Origin: Catenovulum sp052056295
GTDB lineage: Bacteria > Pseudomonadota > Gammaproteobacteria > Enterobacterales > Alteromonadaceae
Assembly (NCBI RefSeq): GCF_052056295.1
Contig: NZ_CP182493.1
Coordinates: forward strand, 3,906,001 to 3,970,000
Length of the DNA: 64,000 bases
Direction of reading: 5' to 3'
A program made the position numbers and the translations under genes. A model generated the notes under the pieces. The model did not search any database and was not told the origin of the DNA. It worked only from the letters and a program-made list of their open reading frames with translations. Positions 28,285 through 36,320 of this stretch are shown piece by piece. Each line of letters starts with the position of its first letter. The first letter of the stretch is position 1.

Positions 28285-28490
28285 AATTTAATTTCGTCTT
28301 GATTAAGTTTAAGAAAAATAATGAGAAAAAACCTTAATCAATTTCGCCATCGTATTAGTAATCTAGTGCCTAATGTCATTCTGATACCTATTTTCGGATT
28401 AAATCCATACCCTTGTACCCGAAGTTTATAGAAGCAAATTTTCCGCGCTCTATTATAATTGGGTGCCTATTGTACCTAAGCTTTAAAAAC

Positions 28491-28515
28491 AAAAAAGCCC
28501 GCATTTGCGGGCTTT
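28491..28515 (-). terminator. trp attenuator (terminator hairpin)
   Basis: On the minus strand AAAGCCCGC and GCGGGCTTT (plus-strand 28507-28515 and 28494-28502) form a 9-bp stem with a 4-base loop, followed by TTTGTTTTT. The segment TGCGGGC at 28551-28545 can pair instead with GCCCGCA at 28512-28506 in the left arm of this hairpin, forming the 2:3 antiterminator. With the Trp-rich leader peptide just upstream this is a complete transcription attenuation module. Confidence 0.9.
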
Positions 28516-28553
28516 CTTGTTTTTGTATAAATAATACACAACCGGCCCGCACT

Positions 28554-28607
28554 TTATGTGAGGCTCCACCACCATACTAATGATTTGTTTGTAGTTAAGT
28601 TTTGCAT
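28554..28607 (-). CDS. trpL: trp operon leader peptide with three consecutive Trp codons
   Basis: Seventeen-codon ORF reading MQNLTTNKSLVWWWSLT, with three adjacent TGG codons, ending 39 bases before the terminator hairpin. The ATG is at 28607-28605 and the stop TAA at 28556-28554. When tryptophan is scarce a ribosome would stall at the WWW run, freeing the TGCGGGC segment downstream to form the antiterminator. No strong ribosome-binding site is visible ahead of the ATG. Position, codon content and downstream structure together make the call convincing, even though it is too short for standard gene callers. Confidence 0.88.
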   Translation of the reverse strand: MQNLTTNKSLVWWWSLT

Positions 28608-28646
28608 AAGGCTGTGTAATTGAATCTGTACTTAAAAAATATATGC

Positions 28647-28677
28647 ATAATGAAACGCATATCTGTGGTAAAGTCAA
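28647..28677 (-). promoter_or_regulatory. Probable trp operon promoter
   Basis: TTGACT at 28677-28672 on the minus strand is a near-consensus -35 element. A -10-like CATTAT follows at 28652-28647 with a long 19-base spacer. The transcript would then begin about 30-35 bases before the leader ATG. It overlaps the region that must contain the divergent rnm promoter. No good TrpR operator was recognised. Confidence 0.45.
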
Positions 28678-28706
28678 CCGTTAATTGAAAAAAGAGCGTG
28701 ATTTGC

Positions 28707-29573
28707 ATGAAAATTGATTTACATAGCCATACAAAATGTTCAGACGGTGAATTATCGCCAGAAGAGCTAGTGTTAAGAGCATCAAACAAAGGTGTTGATG
28801 TGCTGGCTATTACAGATCACGATACAGTATCAGCGCTTGAACCCGCACGTGATGCAATTCACAAACATAAGTTGCCGCTTAAGTTAGTAGCTGGGGTGGA
28901 AATTTCAACACGTTGGCACGGCTTTGAAATTCATGTGGTTGGGTTAAATATTGATGACAAACAACCAGAGTTAGTCGCTTTATTAACACAACAACAAAAC
29001 ACGCGTGATAAACGTGCTGAAAAAATTGCTGCCAAACTTGCACGCGTATTGCCTGAATCTTACGGTTTTACTGCAGAAATAATTATGCAAAAAGTGTTAG
29101 AAAAAGCGCAAGGGCAGAGCATTTCACGTGTGCATTTTGCCAAAACACTGTTGGAAGCAGGCATAGTTGATCGCATGCAACAAGCATTTGATAAGTATTT
29201 AGGGCGCAAAGGCAAAGCTTATGCTGCACCTGAATGGATAAGTGTTGAACAAGCTATTGCAGCGATACAAGCAGCCGGTGGACATGCAGTACTTGCCCAT
29301 CCAACACGTTATGATCTTAAAAATAAATGGGTACGCAAATTAGTTGATTATTTTGCAGAGCATAAAGGTGATGCTATTGAAGTTGGATTACCTAGGCAAA
29401 ATAATAACGAATTGATTCAATTAGCCACCTACGCGCAGCAAGCTAAATTAAAATCTTCACAAGGTTCTGACTTTCATCGAGTTTCTTCCTATACTGAATT
29501 AGGCAGCCTATTACCTTTACCAGAATTTTGTGAGCCGATATGGACTGACTGGAATATGGTCAATCCAGCTTAA
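28707..29573 (+). CDS. rnm: RNase AM / 3',5'-nucleoside bisphosphate phosphatase (YciV)
   Basis: PHP-domain metal-dependent enzyme. The E. coli homologue (YciV, RNase AM) is a 5'-3' exonuclease that matures the 5' ends of rRNAs and also dephosphorylates 3',5'-bisphosphates. PHP motifs are visible: DLHSHTKCSDG (about 4-14), ITDHDTVSAL (about 37-46), HPTRYDLKNKW and SQGSDFHR. I start at the ATG at 28707 (MKIDLHSH, 288 residues), not at the in-frame GTG three codons earlier. It is divergent from trp and followed by yciO, the same order as in E. coli. Confidence 0.94.
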   Translation: MKIDLHSHTKCSDGELSPEELVLRASNKGVDVLAITDHDTVSALEPARDAIHKHKLPLKLVAGVEISTRWHGFEIHVVGLNIDDKQPELVALLTQQQNTRDKRAEKIAAKLARVLPESYGFTAEIIMQKVLEKAQGQSISRVHFAKTLLEAGIVDRMQQAFDKYLGRKGKAYAAPEWISVEQAIAAIQAAGGHAVLAHPTRYDLKNKWVRKLVDYFAEHKGDAIEVGLPRQNNNELIQLATYAQQAKLKSSQGSDFHRVSSYTELGSLLPLPEFCEPIWTDWNMVNPA

Positions 29574-29583
29574 GGAGTATTTC

Positions 29584-30204
29584 ATGAGCCAATTTTTTTA
29601 TGTTCACCCAGACAATCCACAAAAAAGACTATTAAACCAAGCGTGCGAAATTATTCGAAATGGCGGTGTGGTTATTTATCCAACTGACTCAGGTTATGCC
29701 ATTGGCTGCCAAGTAGGGGATAAAGCCGCATTAGAGCGCATTTGCCAAATTCGAAAAATAGATATGGATCACGACTTTACCTTAATGTGTAAAGACGTAT
29801 CTGAACTATCAACTTACGCCAAAGTGGGTAACACGGCGTTTCGAATGTTAAAAAACAATACTCCGGGTGCTTATACCTTTATTTTTAAAGCAACCCGTGA
29901 AGTGCCAAGACGTTTACAAAATCCTAAGCGCAAAACTATAGGCATTCGTATTCCTGATAATATTATTGCGCAAGAGTTATTAGAAACTTTGGGTGAACCA
30001 TTAATGAGTTCAAGCTTGTTATTGCCCGGACAAACTTTTGCAGAGTCTGATCCTGAATCGATTCGAGACAGCTTAGAGCACGCGGTTGATTTAATTATCC
30101 ATGGTGGTTATTTAGCAGAAAGCCAAACAACTGTTATCGATTTATCAGAAGATCAAGCTGAGGTGATTCGTGTTGGCCAAGGTGATCCTGAGCCTTTCGA
30201 ATAA
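29584..30204 (+). CDS. yciO: Sua5/YciO/YrdC-family protein YciO
   Basis: A 206-residue protein, the length of E. coli YciO, with the YrdC-like fold of the threonylcarbamoyl-AMP synthase family; YciO itself is not the main tRNA t6A enzyme. Typical motifs are GGVVIYPTDSGYAIGC, KDVSELSTYAKV and the KRKTIGIRIPD segment. The start is the ATG at 29584 with an AAGGAG site at 29572-29577, directly at the rnm stop. An in-frame upstream extension into rnm exists but lacks support. It is cotranscribed with rnm and probably scpA. Confidence 0.94.
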   Translation: MSQFFYVHPDNPQKRLLNQACEIIRNGGVVIYPTDSGYAIGCQVGDKAALERICQIRKIDMDHDFTLMCKDVSELSTYAKVGNTAFRMLKNNTPGAYTFIFKATREVPRRLQNPKRKTIGIRIPDNIIAQELLETLGEPLMSSSLLLPGQTFAESDPESIRDSLEHAVDLIIHGGYLAESQTTVIDLSEDQAEVIRVGQGDPEPFE

Positions 30205-30229
30205 ACCCTAATAACAGTCGTTAATAAAA

Positions 30230-31048
30230 ATGAATACAGCCGTAGAATCTGTACCTATTCAACAAGAGTTACCCCTTGCTTATGTGCGAGGCGAAGCTGT
30301 TATTGAAAAGCCTGAAGATTTATTTATCCCACCTGAAGCTTTAGAGGTGATACTTGAATCCTTTGAAGGGCCATTAGATTTATTGCTGTATTTAATTCGC
30401 AAACAAAAATTTGAAGTGGCGGATATTCCTATTTTTCAAATAACTTCGCAGTACATGGAATATGTAGAAGTTATGAAAGACGTCAACTTAGAATTGGCTG
30501 CGGAATATTTAGTAATGGCTGCTGTTTTAGCTGAAATTAAATCGCGTGTATTACTGCCAAAATTGAAGCAAGATGAAGACGAGGAAGAAGACCCTAGAGC
30601 CGAGCTTATCCGCCGTTTGCAAGAATACGAAGTTATTAAAAAAGCCGCTGAAGAAATTGATAACTTACCGCGAGAGGAACGCGATTTTTTTGCCGGTACT
30701 GTGATGGTGGCGGAAAATTGCAAACCTGTGGTGATTCAGCCTGATGTAGATTTAAAAGAGCTGGTGTTAGCGTTTTCATCTATATTAAAACGTGCATCAA
30801 ATTTTAAGCATCATCAGATTAGACCAGAGTTATTGTCGACACGCGCTAGAATGACGGCTATCCTTGAAAAGTTATCCAGTGATACCTACCAACCTTTTGC
30901 TGATTTTTTTGAAGTAAAGGAAGGTAAAAGTGGTGTGGTTGTGACCTTTTTGGCTATCTTAGAACTGGTCAAAGAAAAGCTGGTGGTTTTAATTCAAAAC
31001 CAAGTCTTTACAGATATTCATATTAAATTAAGCGATCGCCAATATTAA
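30230..31048 (+). CDS. scpA: Segregation and condensation protein ScpA
   Basis: Kleisin subunit that bridges SMC heads during chromosome condensation in systems with Smc-ScpAB. 272 residues. The N-terminal SMC-binding region contains FEGPLDLLLYLIRKQKFEVADIPI (about 45-68), and a strongly acidic middle (about 125-135) follows MAAVLAEIKSRVLLP. The C-terminal winged-helix region includes VVVTFLAILELVKEKLVVL. It begins 26 bp after yciO. Unusually, no scpB follows: the next gene is a diguanylate cyclase 149 bp on. Confidence 0.94.
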   Translation: MNTAVESVPIQQELPLAYVRGEAVIEKPEDLFIPPEALEVILESFEGPLDLLLYLIRKQKFEVADIPIFQITSQYMEYVEVMKDVNLELAAEYLVMAAVLAEIKSRVLLPKLKQDEDEEEDPRAELIRRLQEYEVIKKAAEEIDNLPREERDFFAGTVMVAENCKPVVIQPDVDLKELVLAFSSILKRASNFKHHQIRPELLSTRARMTAILEKLSSDTYQPFADFFEVKEGKSGVVVTFLAILELVKEKLVVLIQNQVFTDIHIKLSDRQY

Positions 31049-31170
31049 GTAATAAATTAGGCTTAATAATTCTATTTGAGAAATTGAAATACTCAAAAAA
31101 ACGGTTAATCTTTAACCGAATTGGTAACGGAACACAGTTGATGTCTAGATTCAACTCTCATACAAGTAGT

Positions 31171-31206
31171 AAAGGAGATGGTTAGTTTCTAACCAAAATG
31201 AACATG
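31171..31206 (+). promoter_or_regulatory. Ribosome-binding site separated from the GGDEF start by a hairpin
   Basis: AAAGGAGA (31171-31178) is a strong Shine-Dalgarno sequence but lies 20 bases before the ATG at 31198. In between, TGGTTAG (31179-31185) and CTAACCA (31189-31195) form a perfect 7-bp hairpin with a TTT loop. Folding it would bring the site to a normal distance from the ATG at 31198 or 31204. Confidence 0.6.
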
Positions 31207-32160
31207 CAACAGTTACTGCAAAACATCATAGATTCAATCGATGATCTGGTTTTTGTTAAAGACCGCAACTTTAAATATATTGCCTGCAATCAGGCTTTTT
31301 GCGACTTTGTTGGTAAAGAGTACAACCAGGTTGTTGGTGCTTTCGACGAAGACCTCTTTCCAGATCCAAAAGTAGTTCAGTGGTTCAGAGAGTGGGACAC
31401 TAAACTATTTAACCAAGATGCAGCGCAGCAAACTGAAGAATGGTGCACTTTGCCTGACGGTAGTAAAGTTTTGTTCGATACCGTCAAATATCCTTTCAAA
31501 AATGAACAAGGCCAAACAACAGCTTTGGTTGGTATTAGCCGAGATATTACTGAGAAAAAACGCTGTTTAGAAAAAATTGAGCAGTTAAATCAAAAATTAC
31601 TCTATACCTCAAATCATGATGTTGTGACCAAAATCCATAACCGGAGATACTTTAACGAGACATTTGAAGTCTCTTTTATGGATGCAATGATTTCACAAAC
31701 TCAGGTTGGTGTACTACTGGTAGATATAGATTACTTCAAACAGTACAACGACAGATATGGACATTTATCGGGCGATGATTGCCTGCTACGTATAGCACAG
31801 ACCTTGGTTGAAGTTTTTTCTGAACACGAGAACATTGTGGCCCGTTTTGGTGGTGATGAATTCATAGTTGCACTTAATCAAGTAACTGAAGTGGACTTAG
31901 AAGCATTGGCTGAAAAGTGTCACTCAGCGTTGAAAGACCTCAAATTAAGTAATTCCGCCTCGTTGATCTCAGATTATATAACCTTAACTATTGGTGCTTA
32001 CACTGCCATACCTGATTCTTGCGACACAGTATTTAGTTTTATTGAAAGCGCAGATAAAGCTTTATATCAAGCTAAAAAATTAGGGCGTAACCAATCCGTG
32101 GTGTATGCGGGCGTGCACAAAACATCGGGTGAGCGTTTAATCAAGTTACTCTCGAACTAA
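31198..32160 (+). CDS. Diguanylate cyclase with PAS sensor domain
   Basis: Predicted to make cyclic di-GMP. The 320-residue protein has an N-terminal PAS domain (about 5-120) with LVFVKDRNFKYIACNQAFCDFVG and a PAC-like end (GISRDITEKKR). The GGDEF domain (about 150-310) has the intact active-site GGDEF at 218-222 and DIDYFKQYNDRYGH upstream. The inhibitory I-site RxxD, expected nine to six residues before GGDEF, reads EHEN here, so product feedback at that site should be absent. No membrane segments: cytoplasmic. Its 3' end overlaps a convergent periplasmic protein gene by 15 bp. The ligand of the PAS domain is unknown. Confidence 0.93.
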   Translation: MNMQQLLQNIIDSIDDLVFVKDRNFKYIACNQAFCDFVGKEYNQVVGAFDEDLFPDPKVVQWFREWDTKLFNQDAAQQTEEWCTLPDGSKVLFDTVKYPFKNEQGQTTALVGISRDITEKKRCLEKIEQLNQKLLYTSNHDVVTKIHNRRYFNETFEVSFMDAMISQTQVGVLLVDIDYFKQYNDRYGHLSGDDCLLRIAQTLVEVFSEHENIVARFGGDEFIVALNQVTEVDLEALAEKCHSALKDLKLSNSASLISDYITLTIGAYTAIPDSCDTVFSFIESADKALYQAKKLGRNQSVVYAGVHKTSGERLIKLLSN

Positions 32161-32847
32161 TAAAATAGCACTATTAAGTTTTAACATCAGAGTCGGGTTA
32201 GTTTTTGTTACGCGTCTACTCACGTAAAAACCAAAATCTCTGCTGCTATGTAAATAAACTCTAAATTGTTCGATAGGAACGTTTGTTTTGGCTGCGGCAT
32301 CTTCAAAAACCCATTGGGCTAGCATAACCGCGTCTATTCTGCCTTTATCTAACATGCTTGGTATGTTTATCAGTTCAATAACTGCTTCTACTTGATAATT
32401 GTGTTTTATTAACCATTGGTGAGTGTTGGTTTTGAAGTGACTAGCCACTCGATACTTTTGAATAAATGTTTCCGAAAGAGGCGACTCTACTATATCGGGT
32501 GATACATACCAGTTCCATTTATTAACCATGATAGGAGCTGAAAATTCGGCTATTTGGTCGCGTACGTCATTTTTAGACGCTAGAAAAAAACCATCAACCA
32601 AATTTCGTTTTAGCTGATCAAATGCTTGTGCATAATTGGCGACAGGACGAATAGTGTATTTTATCTGAGCTTTTTTTAGCGCTTTGGTTGCTAGCTCATA
32701 TCCTTTACCTTGCCAAGTGCCATTGTCTTTATATGTGTAGGGCGGGAATTGCGGGACTGCGAACACAAGTGTGTCTTGTGTGTTGGCAGCTATATGTTTT
32801 GTTAAGCAGCAGCTTATTAATAACACCCATACAACAAGTTTACACAT
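32146..32847 (-). CDS. Periplasmic solute-binding protein-like, SBP_bac_3 type, no transporter partner
   Basis: A 233-residue exported protein: signal peptide about residues 1-21 (ending AANT) and then VFAVPQFPPYTYKDNGTWQGKGYELATKAL, the start of an amino-acid-binding-protein-like fold. It is short for the family and no ABC permease or ATPase is nearby, so it may be a sensor-type or moonlighting binding protein rather than a transport component. Its gene converges on, and overlaps by 15 bp, the diguanylate cyclase gene. Ligand unknown. Confidence 0.78.
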   Translation of the reverse strand: MCKLVVWVLLISCCLTKHIAANTQDTLVFAVPQFPPYTYKDNGTWQGKGYELATKALKKAQIKYTIRPVANYAQAFDQLKRNLVDGFFLASKNDVRDQIAEFSAPIMVNKWNWYVSPDIVESPLSETFIQKYRVASHFKTNTHQWLIKHNYQVEAVIELINIPSMLDKGRIDAVMLAQWVFEDAAAKTNVPIEQFRVYLHSSRDFGFYVSRRVTKTNPTLMLKLNSAILLVRE

Positions 32848-32979
32848 ATCAACTCACTTTCGTTCAGCTTTATATTAGCCTAGACCCAAGCGAGCGCTTT
32901 TGCCAAACAAAGCTTAGCTTCCACGGTTAAATTTCTATATAATTCGCTCTCACAAAGCTTTAGAGAATTTGATAGACAG

Positions 32980-35900
32980 ATGATCCCACGTTTAACCCAA
33001 GTTGATGCCATAGAAAAAATTTACTTAGATTTCTTAGACGAACTACAACAAAACGGATTTAAAGGTGAAATAGAAACCAGTTACGCCAGTCGTTTTTCGG
33101 TATCGACGGATAACAGTGTTTATCAAAGCCTGCCGCAAGCAGTTGTATTGCCTAAAGATATTGCTGACTTGCAGCTAGTGACTAAAGTCGCTGGCAAAGC
33201 TGAATTTGCCGCAGTTAAATTTTCGCCGCGCGGAGGTGGTACAGGCACTAATGGTCAGTCGTTAACTCAAGGCATAGTGGTGGACATGAGCCGCCACATG
33301 AATCAAATTTTAGAGTTTAACGCTGAAGAAAATTGGGTACGTGTGCAATCAGGTGTGGTTAAAGACCAACTGAATGCTTTTTTAAAGCCACATGGATTTT
33401 TCTTTGCACCTGATTTAAGTACTAGTAACCGTGCAACTATTGGTGGCATGATTAATACAGATGCATCTGGCCAAGGCTCTTTAGTTTATGGCAAAACCAG
33501 TGATCATGTATTAGCGCTAAAAAACATCCTGTTAGGTGGTGATGTTTTAGAAACAGCAAAAATGCCAATTGCTGAAGCAGAAGCGCTTGCGAAACAAGAC
33601 AGCAGCATAGGTAAAATCTATCAGCAAGTCTTATCTAGCTGTCGTGACAAACGCCAACAGATCTTAGAAAAATTCCCTCGTTTGAACCGTTTTTTAACTG
33701 GTTACGATTTAGAGCACGTTTTTAATGACGATTTAACCGAATTCGATTTAGGCCGGGTCATTACCGGCTCTGAAGGTTCATTAGCTTTTGTTGCTGAAGC
33801 AAAATTAAATGTTACACCAATTGCGCCATTTAAAACCCTGATTAATGTTAAGTACGACAGTTTCGAGTCTGCGTTGCGTAACGCACCTTTCCTTGTGCAA
33901 GCAAACGCAACATCGGTTGAAACCATAGATAGCAAAGTTTTAAACCTAGCGCGTGAAGATATTATTTGGGAATCGGTTAAACATTTAATTACCGATGTAC
34001 CTGGCAAAACTATGGAAGGCATTAATATTGTTGAATTTAACGCGGTGGAAGCGGCTGACAGCGAAGCCAAAATAACTGCGTTAACCGACAAGTTAGATGC
34101 TTTAGTTGCCAATAAGCAAGCTGGCATTATTGGTTACCAAGTCACAGCTGATTTAGCTAGTATTCAAACAATTTACGAAATGCGTAAAAAAGCGGTTGGT
34201 TTATTGGGTAATACCAAAGGTACTAAAAAGCCACTCGCATTCGCCGAAGATACTGCTGTACCACCAGAAAACTTAGCTGACTTCATTATGGAGTTTAGAG
34301 ATTTGTTAGATGGTTATGGTTTAAATTACGGCATGTTTGGTCATGTTGATGCAGGTGTTTTACATGTGCGTCCAGCTTTGGATATGTGCGATCCTGAACA
34401 AGAAGTGACTTTGCGCAAAATATCTGACCAAGTTGTTGCATTAACAGCAAAATATGGCGGCTTAATGTGGGGCGAACATGGTAAAGGGTATCGCAGTGAA
34501 TATGGCCCAGAATTTTTCGGCGACGAGCTATTTTTAGAACTGCGTAAAATAAAAGCGGCATTTGATCCGTTAAATAGGGTTAACCCAGGTAAAATTTGTA
34601 CACCAGTTGATTCTAGCGAAAAGTTAGTATCGGTTGATGATACCAAACGTGGTTTTTACGACAGACAAATTCCAGTTAAAGTTAAAGAAAGTGTCGAAAC
34701 CGCAATGAACTGTAATGGTAATGGTTTGTGCTTTAACTGGGATGCGAACAGTCCTATGTGTCCATCGTATAAAGTGACGCGTGATCGTCGCCATAGTCCT
34801 AAAGGCCGTGCAGGATTGATGCGTGAGTGGCTGCGCCAGTTAAGTAATCAAGGTATAGACTTTAACAACGAAGAAAAAGCTTTGTTAAAAGGTGAAGACG
34901 ATTCTTCTTGGTTTGCGCGTTGGCAAAATACTAAAAATAAAAATGCCGGTGAATACGATTATTCGCACGAAGTCATGGAAGCTATGGATGAATGTTTGGC
35001 CTGTAAAGCCTGCTCTAGCCAATGTCCAATTAAAGTGGATGTGCCTGGTTTTAGAGCGCGTTTTTTACAGCTTTATTATTCGCGTTATAGCCGTCCGTTA
35101 AAAGATTATTTAGTTGGTAGCATAGAAAACAGCGCGCCATTAATGGCGAAAGCACCGCGTTTGTTTAACTTCTTTTTAAATACTAAGTTAGTGCAGGGCG
35201 CAATTAAAAGTACTTTAGGTTATGTTGATACACCAACATTAAGTTACCCAACGCTAAAACAGCAGGTGGCTAAAGTAGGTGAATTAAATGTATTAGATTG
35301 GGACATTAATCGCATTCGTAACTTAACCGAAGCTCAGCGCTTAAAAGTGGTTGCGATAGTGCAAGACCCATTCACCTCATTTTATGATGCGGATGTAGTG
35401 GCCGATTGGGTAAAACTTATTAGCAAACTTGGTTATACGCCAATTTTGTTACCATTTGTACCAAATGGTAAACCGCAGCACGTAAAAGGCTTCTTAAAAC
35501 GTTTTGCAAACACAGCCAAAACTGCCGCTGAGTTTTTAAATCAATTAGCTGATTTAAACATTACTATGGTCGGAACTGACCCAAGCTTAGTATTATGTTA
35601 TCGCGATGAATATACTAAAGCTTTAGGTGAAGATCGCGGTGAGTTTGAAGTATTGCTACCGCATGAGTGGCTTAAAGATGTTGCCTTCCCTGAAGCGAAA
35701 CAATACAAGATTGAATTTAAATTATTCGGCCACTGCTCTGAAAAAACTGCAGTTCCGGCAAGCCAAAAAGATTGGCAAAACATTTTTGCCAAAGTGGGGG
35801 CTAAGTTAACCCCAGTTGCTGTTGGTTGTTGTGGTATGGCTGGTACATATGGGCATGAAGCTTCACACCTTGAAAATTCTCAGCAAATTTATCAAATGAG

Positions 35901-36039
35901 CTGGGGTGACAAAGTGTCTAAGTTGCCACAAGAAGTTGTATTGGCAACTGGTTATTCTTGTCGCTCACAAGTTAAACGTGAAGATGGATTTAAACCAAAA
36001 CATCCTGTACAGGCTTTGTTGAAGTTATTAAGTAGCTAG
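32980..36039 (+). CDS. ydiJ: FAD/iron-sulfur D-2-hydroxyglutarate dehydrogenase, YdiJ family
   Basis: A 1019-residue oxidoreductase matching the length of E. coli YdiJ (1018). Domains in order: an N-terminal FAD-binding PCMH domain (about 40-275, with SPRGGGTGTNGQSL), an FAD-oxidase C-terminal domain (about 280-550, ending with GEHGKGYRSEYGPEFFG and NPGKICTP), a ferredoxin-like segment with CLACKACSSQCP at 672-683, and a C-terminal CCG domain pair with GHCSEKTAVP and VGCCGMAGTYGHE. YdiJ oxidises D-2-hydroxyglutarate, a by-product of serine synthesis. It stands alone, divergent from the upstream binding protein gene, and ends at a strong terminator. Confidence 0.94.
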   Translation: MIPRLTQVDAIEKIYLDFLDELQQNGFKGEIETSYASRFSVSTDNSVYQSLPQAVVLPKDIADLQLVTKVAGKAEFAAVKFSPRGGGTGTNGQSLTQGIVVDMSRHMNQILEFNAEENWVRVQSGVVKDQLNAFLKPHGFFFAPDLSTSNRATIGGMINTDASGQGSLVYGKTSDHVLALKNILLGGDVLETAKMPIAEAEALAKQDSSIGKIYQQVLSSCRDKRQQILEKFPRLNRFLTGYDLEHVFNDDLTEFDLGRVITGSEGSLAFVAEAKLNVTPIAPFKTLINVKYDSFESALRNAPFLVQANATSVETIDSKVLNLAREDIIWESVKHLITDVPGKTMEGINIVEFNAVEAADSEAKITALTDKLDALVANKQAGIIGYQVTADLASIQTIYEMRKKAVGLLGNTKGTKKPLAFAEDTAVPPENLADFIMEFRDLLDGYGLNYGMFGHVDAGVLHVRPALDMCDPEQEVTLRKISDQVVALTAKYGGLMWGEHGKGYRSEYGPEFFGDELFLELRKIKAAFDPLNRVNPGKICTPVDSSEKLVSVDDTKRGFYDRQIPVKVKESVETAMNCNGNGLCFNWDANSPMCPSYKVTRDRRHSPKGRAGLMREWLRQLSNQGIDFNNEEKALLKGEDDSSWFARWQNTKNKNAGEYDYSHEVMEAMDECLACKACSSQCPIKVDVPGFRARFLQLYYSRYSRPLKDYLVGSIENSAPLMAKAPRLFNFFLNTKLVQGAIKSTLGYVDTPTLSYPTLKQQVAKVGELNVLDWDINRIRNLTEAQRLKVVAIVQDPFTSFYDADVVADWVKLISKLGYTPILLPFVPNGKPQHVKGFLKRFANTAKTAAEFLNQLADLNITMVGTDPSLVLCYRDEYTKALGEDRGEFEVLLPHEWLKDVAFPEAKQYKIEFKLFGHCSEKTAVPASQKDWQNIFAKVGAKLTPVAVGCCGMAGTYGHEASHLENSQQIYQMSWGDKVSKLPQEVVLATGYSCRSQVKREDGFKPKHPVQALLKLLSS

Positions 36040-36063
36040 ATTTTGTTTATTGATTTGATAGTT

Positions 36064-36093
36064 AAAAACGGGCGTATTGATACGCCCGTTTTT
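36064..36093 (+). terminator. Strong intrinsic terminator after ydiJ
   Basis: AAAAACGGGCGTA (36064-36076) and TACGCCCGTTTTT (36081-36093) form a perfect 13-bp stem with a TTGA loop. It begins 25 bp after the stop codon and could also work in the opposite direction. Confidence 0.92.
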
Positions 36094-36164
36094 ATTTGTG
36101 CAGGCATATTTTAAATCGCTAGTAGTCGTGTCATAGTTTGCGGGTTTGGGGTAGAACGGTGCAC

Positions 36165-36260
36165 CAGAACATAACTTTCGCAAAAACGCTGTAAATACAT
36201 CCTTGTACGCTCTGCTTTTTCATCCCTGAAAAAGAAGTTTTGCTCTAAGTTATTGTTCTG
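36165..36260. repeat. Structured intergenic repeat, copy A
   Basis: A 73-bp core (36176-36248) matches 50284-50356 at 70 of 73 positions. The core holds GCAAAA (36180-36185) pairing with TTTTGC (36238-36243), a small TACA/TGTA hairpin (36196-36207), and CTTTTTCA (36215-36222) pairing with TGAAAAAG (36227-36234). Outside the core, CAGAACATAACTT (36165-36177) pairs with AAGTTATTGTTCTG (36247-36260) with one bulge. The whole element ends 61 bp before the TerC-family start and follows the ydiJ terminator. No ORF is plausible in it. Confidence 0.85.
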
Positions 36261-36320
36261 CTACACCTTTGTGAATTGAAAACAAATTAAAGTGTGTAGA
36301 GAGTAAAATGGAGAGCAAAT

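Noticed and set aside
28483..28677. 64-residue ORF across the trp leader on the minus strand
   Set aside because: It crosses the trp terminator hairpin and antiterminator in a frame other than the Trp-rich leader peptide; it is a shadow of the attenuator.
31102..31118. CGGTTAA/TTAACCG palindrome ahead of the GGDEF gene
   Set aside because: Short, and the T-run is only on the strand without a gene; could be an operator but nothing supports a particular one.
33702..34127. 141-residue minus-strand ORF inside ydiJ
   Set aside because: Lies fully within a clearly conserved dehydrogenase domain; no ribosome-binding site or family signature.
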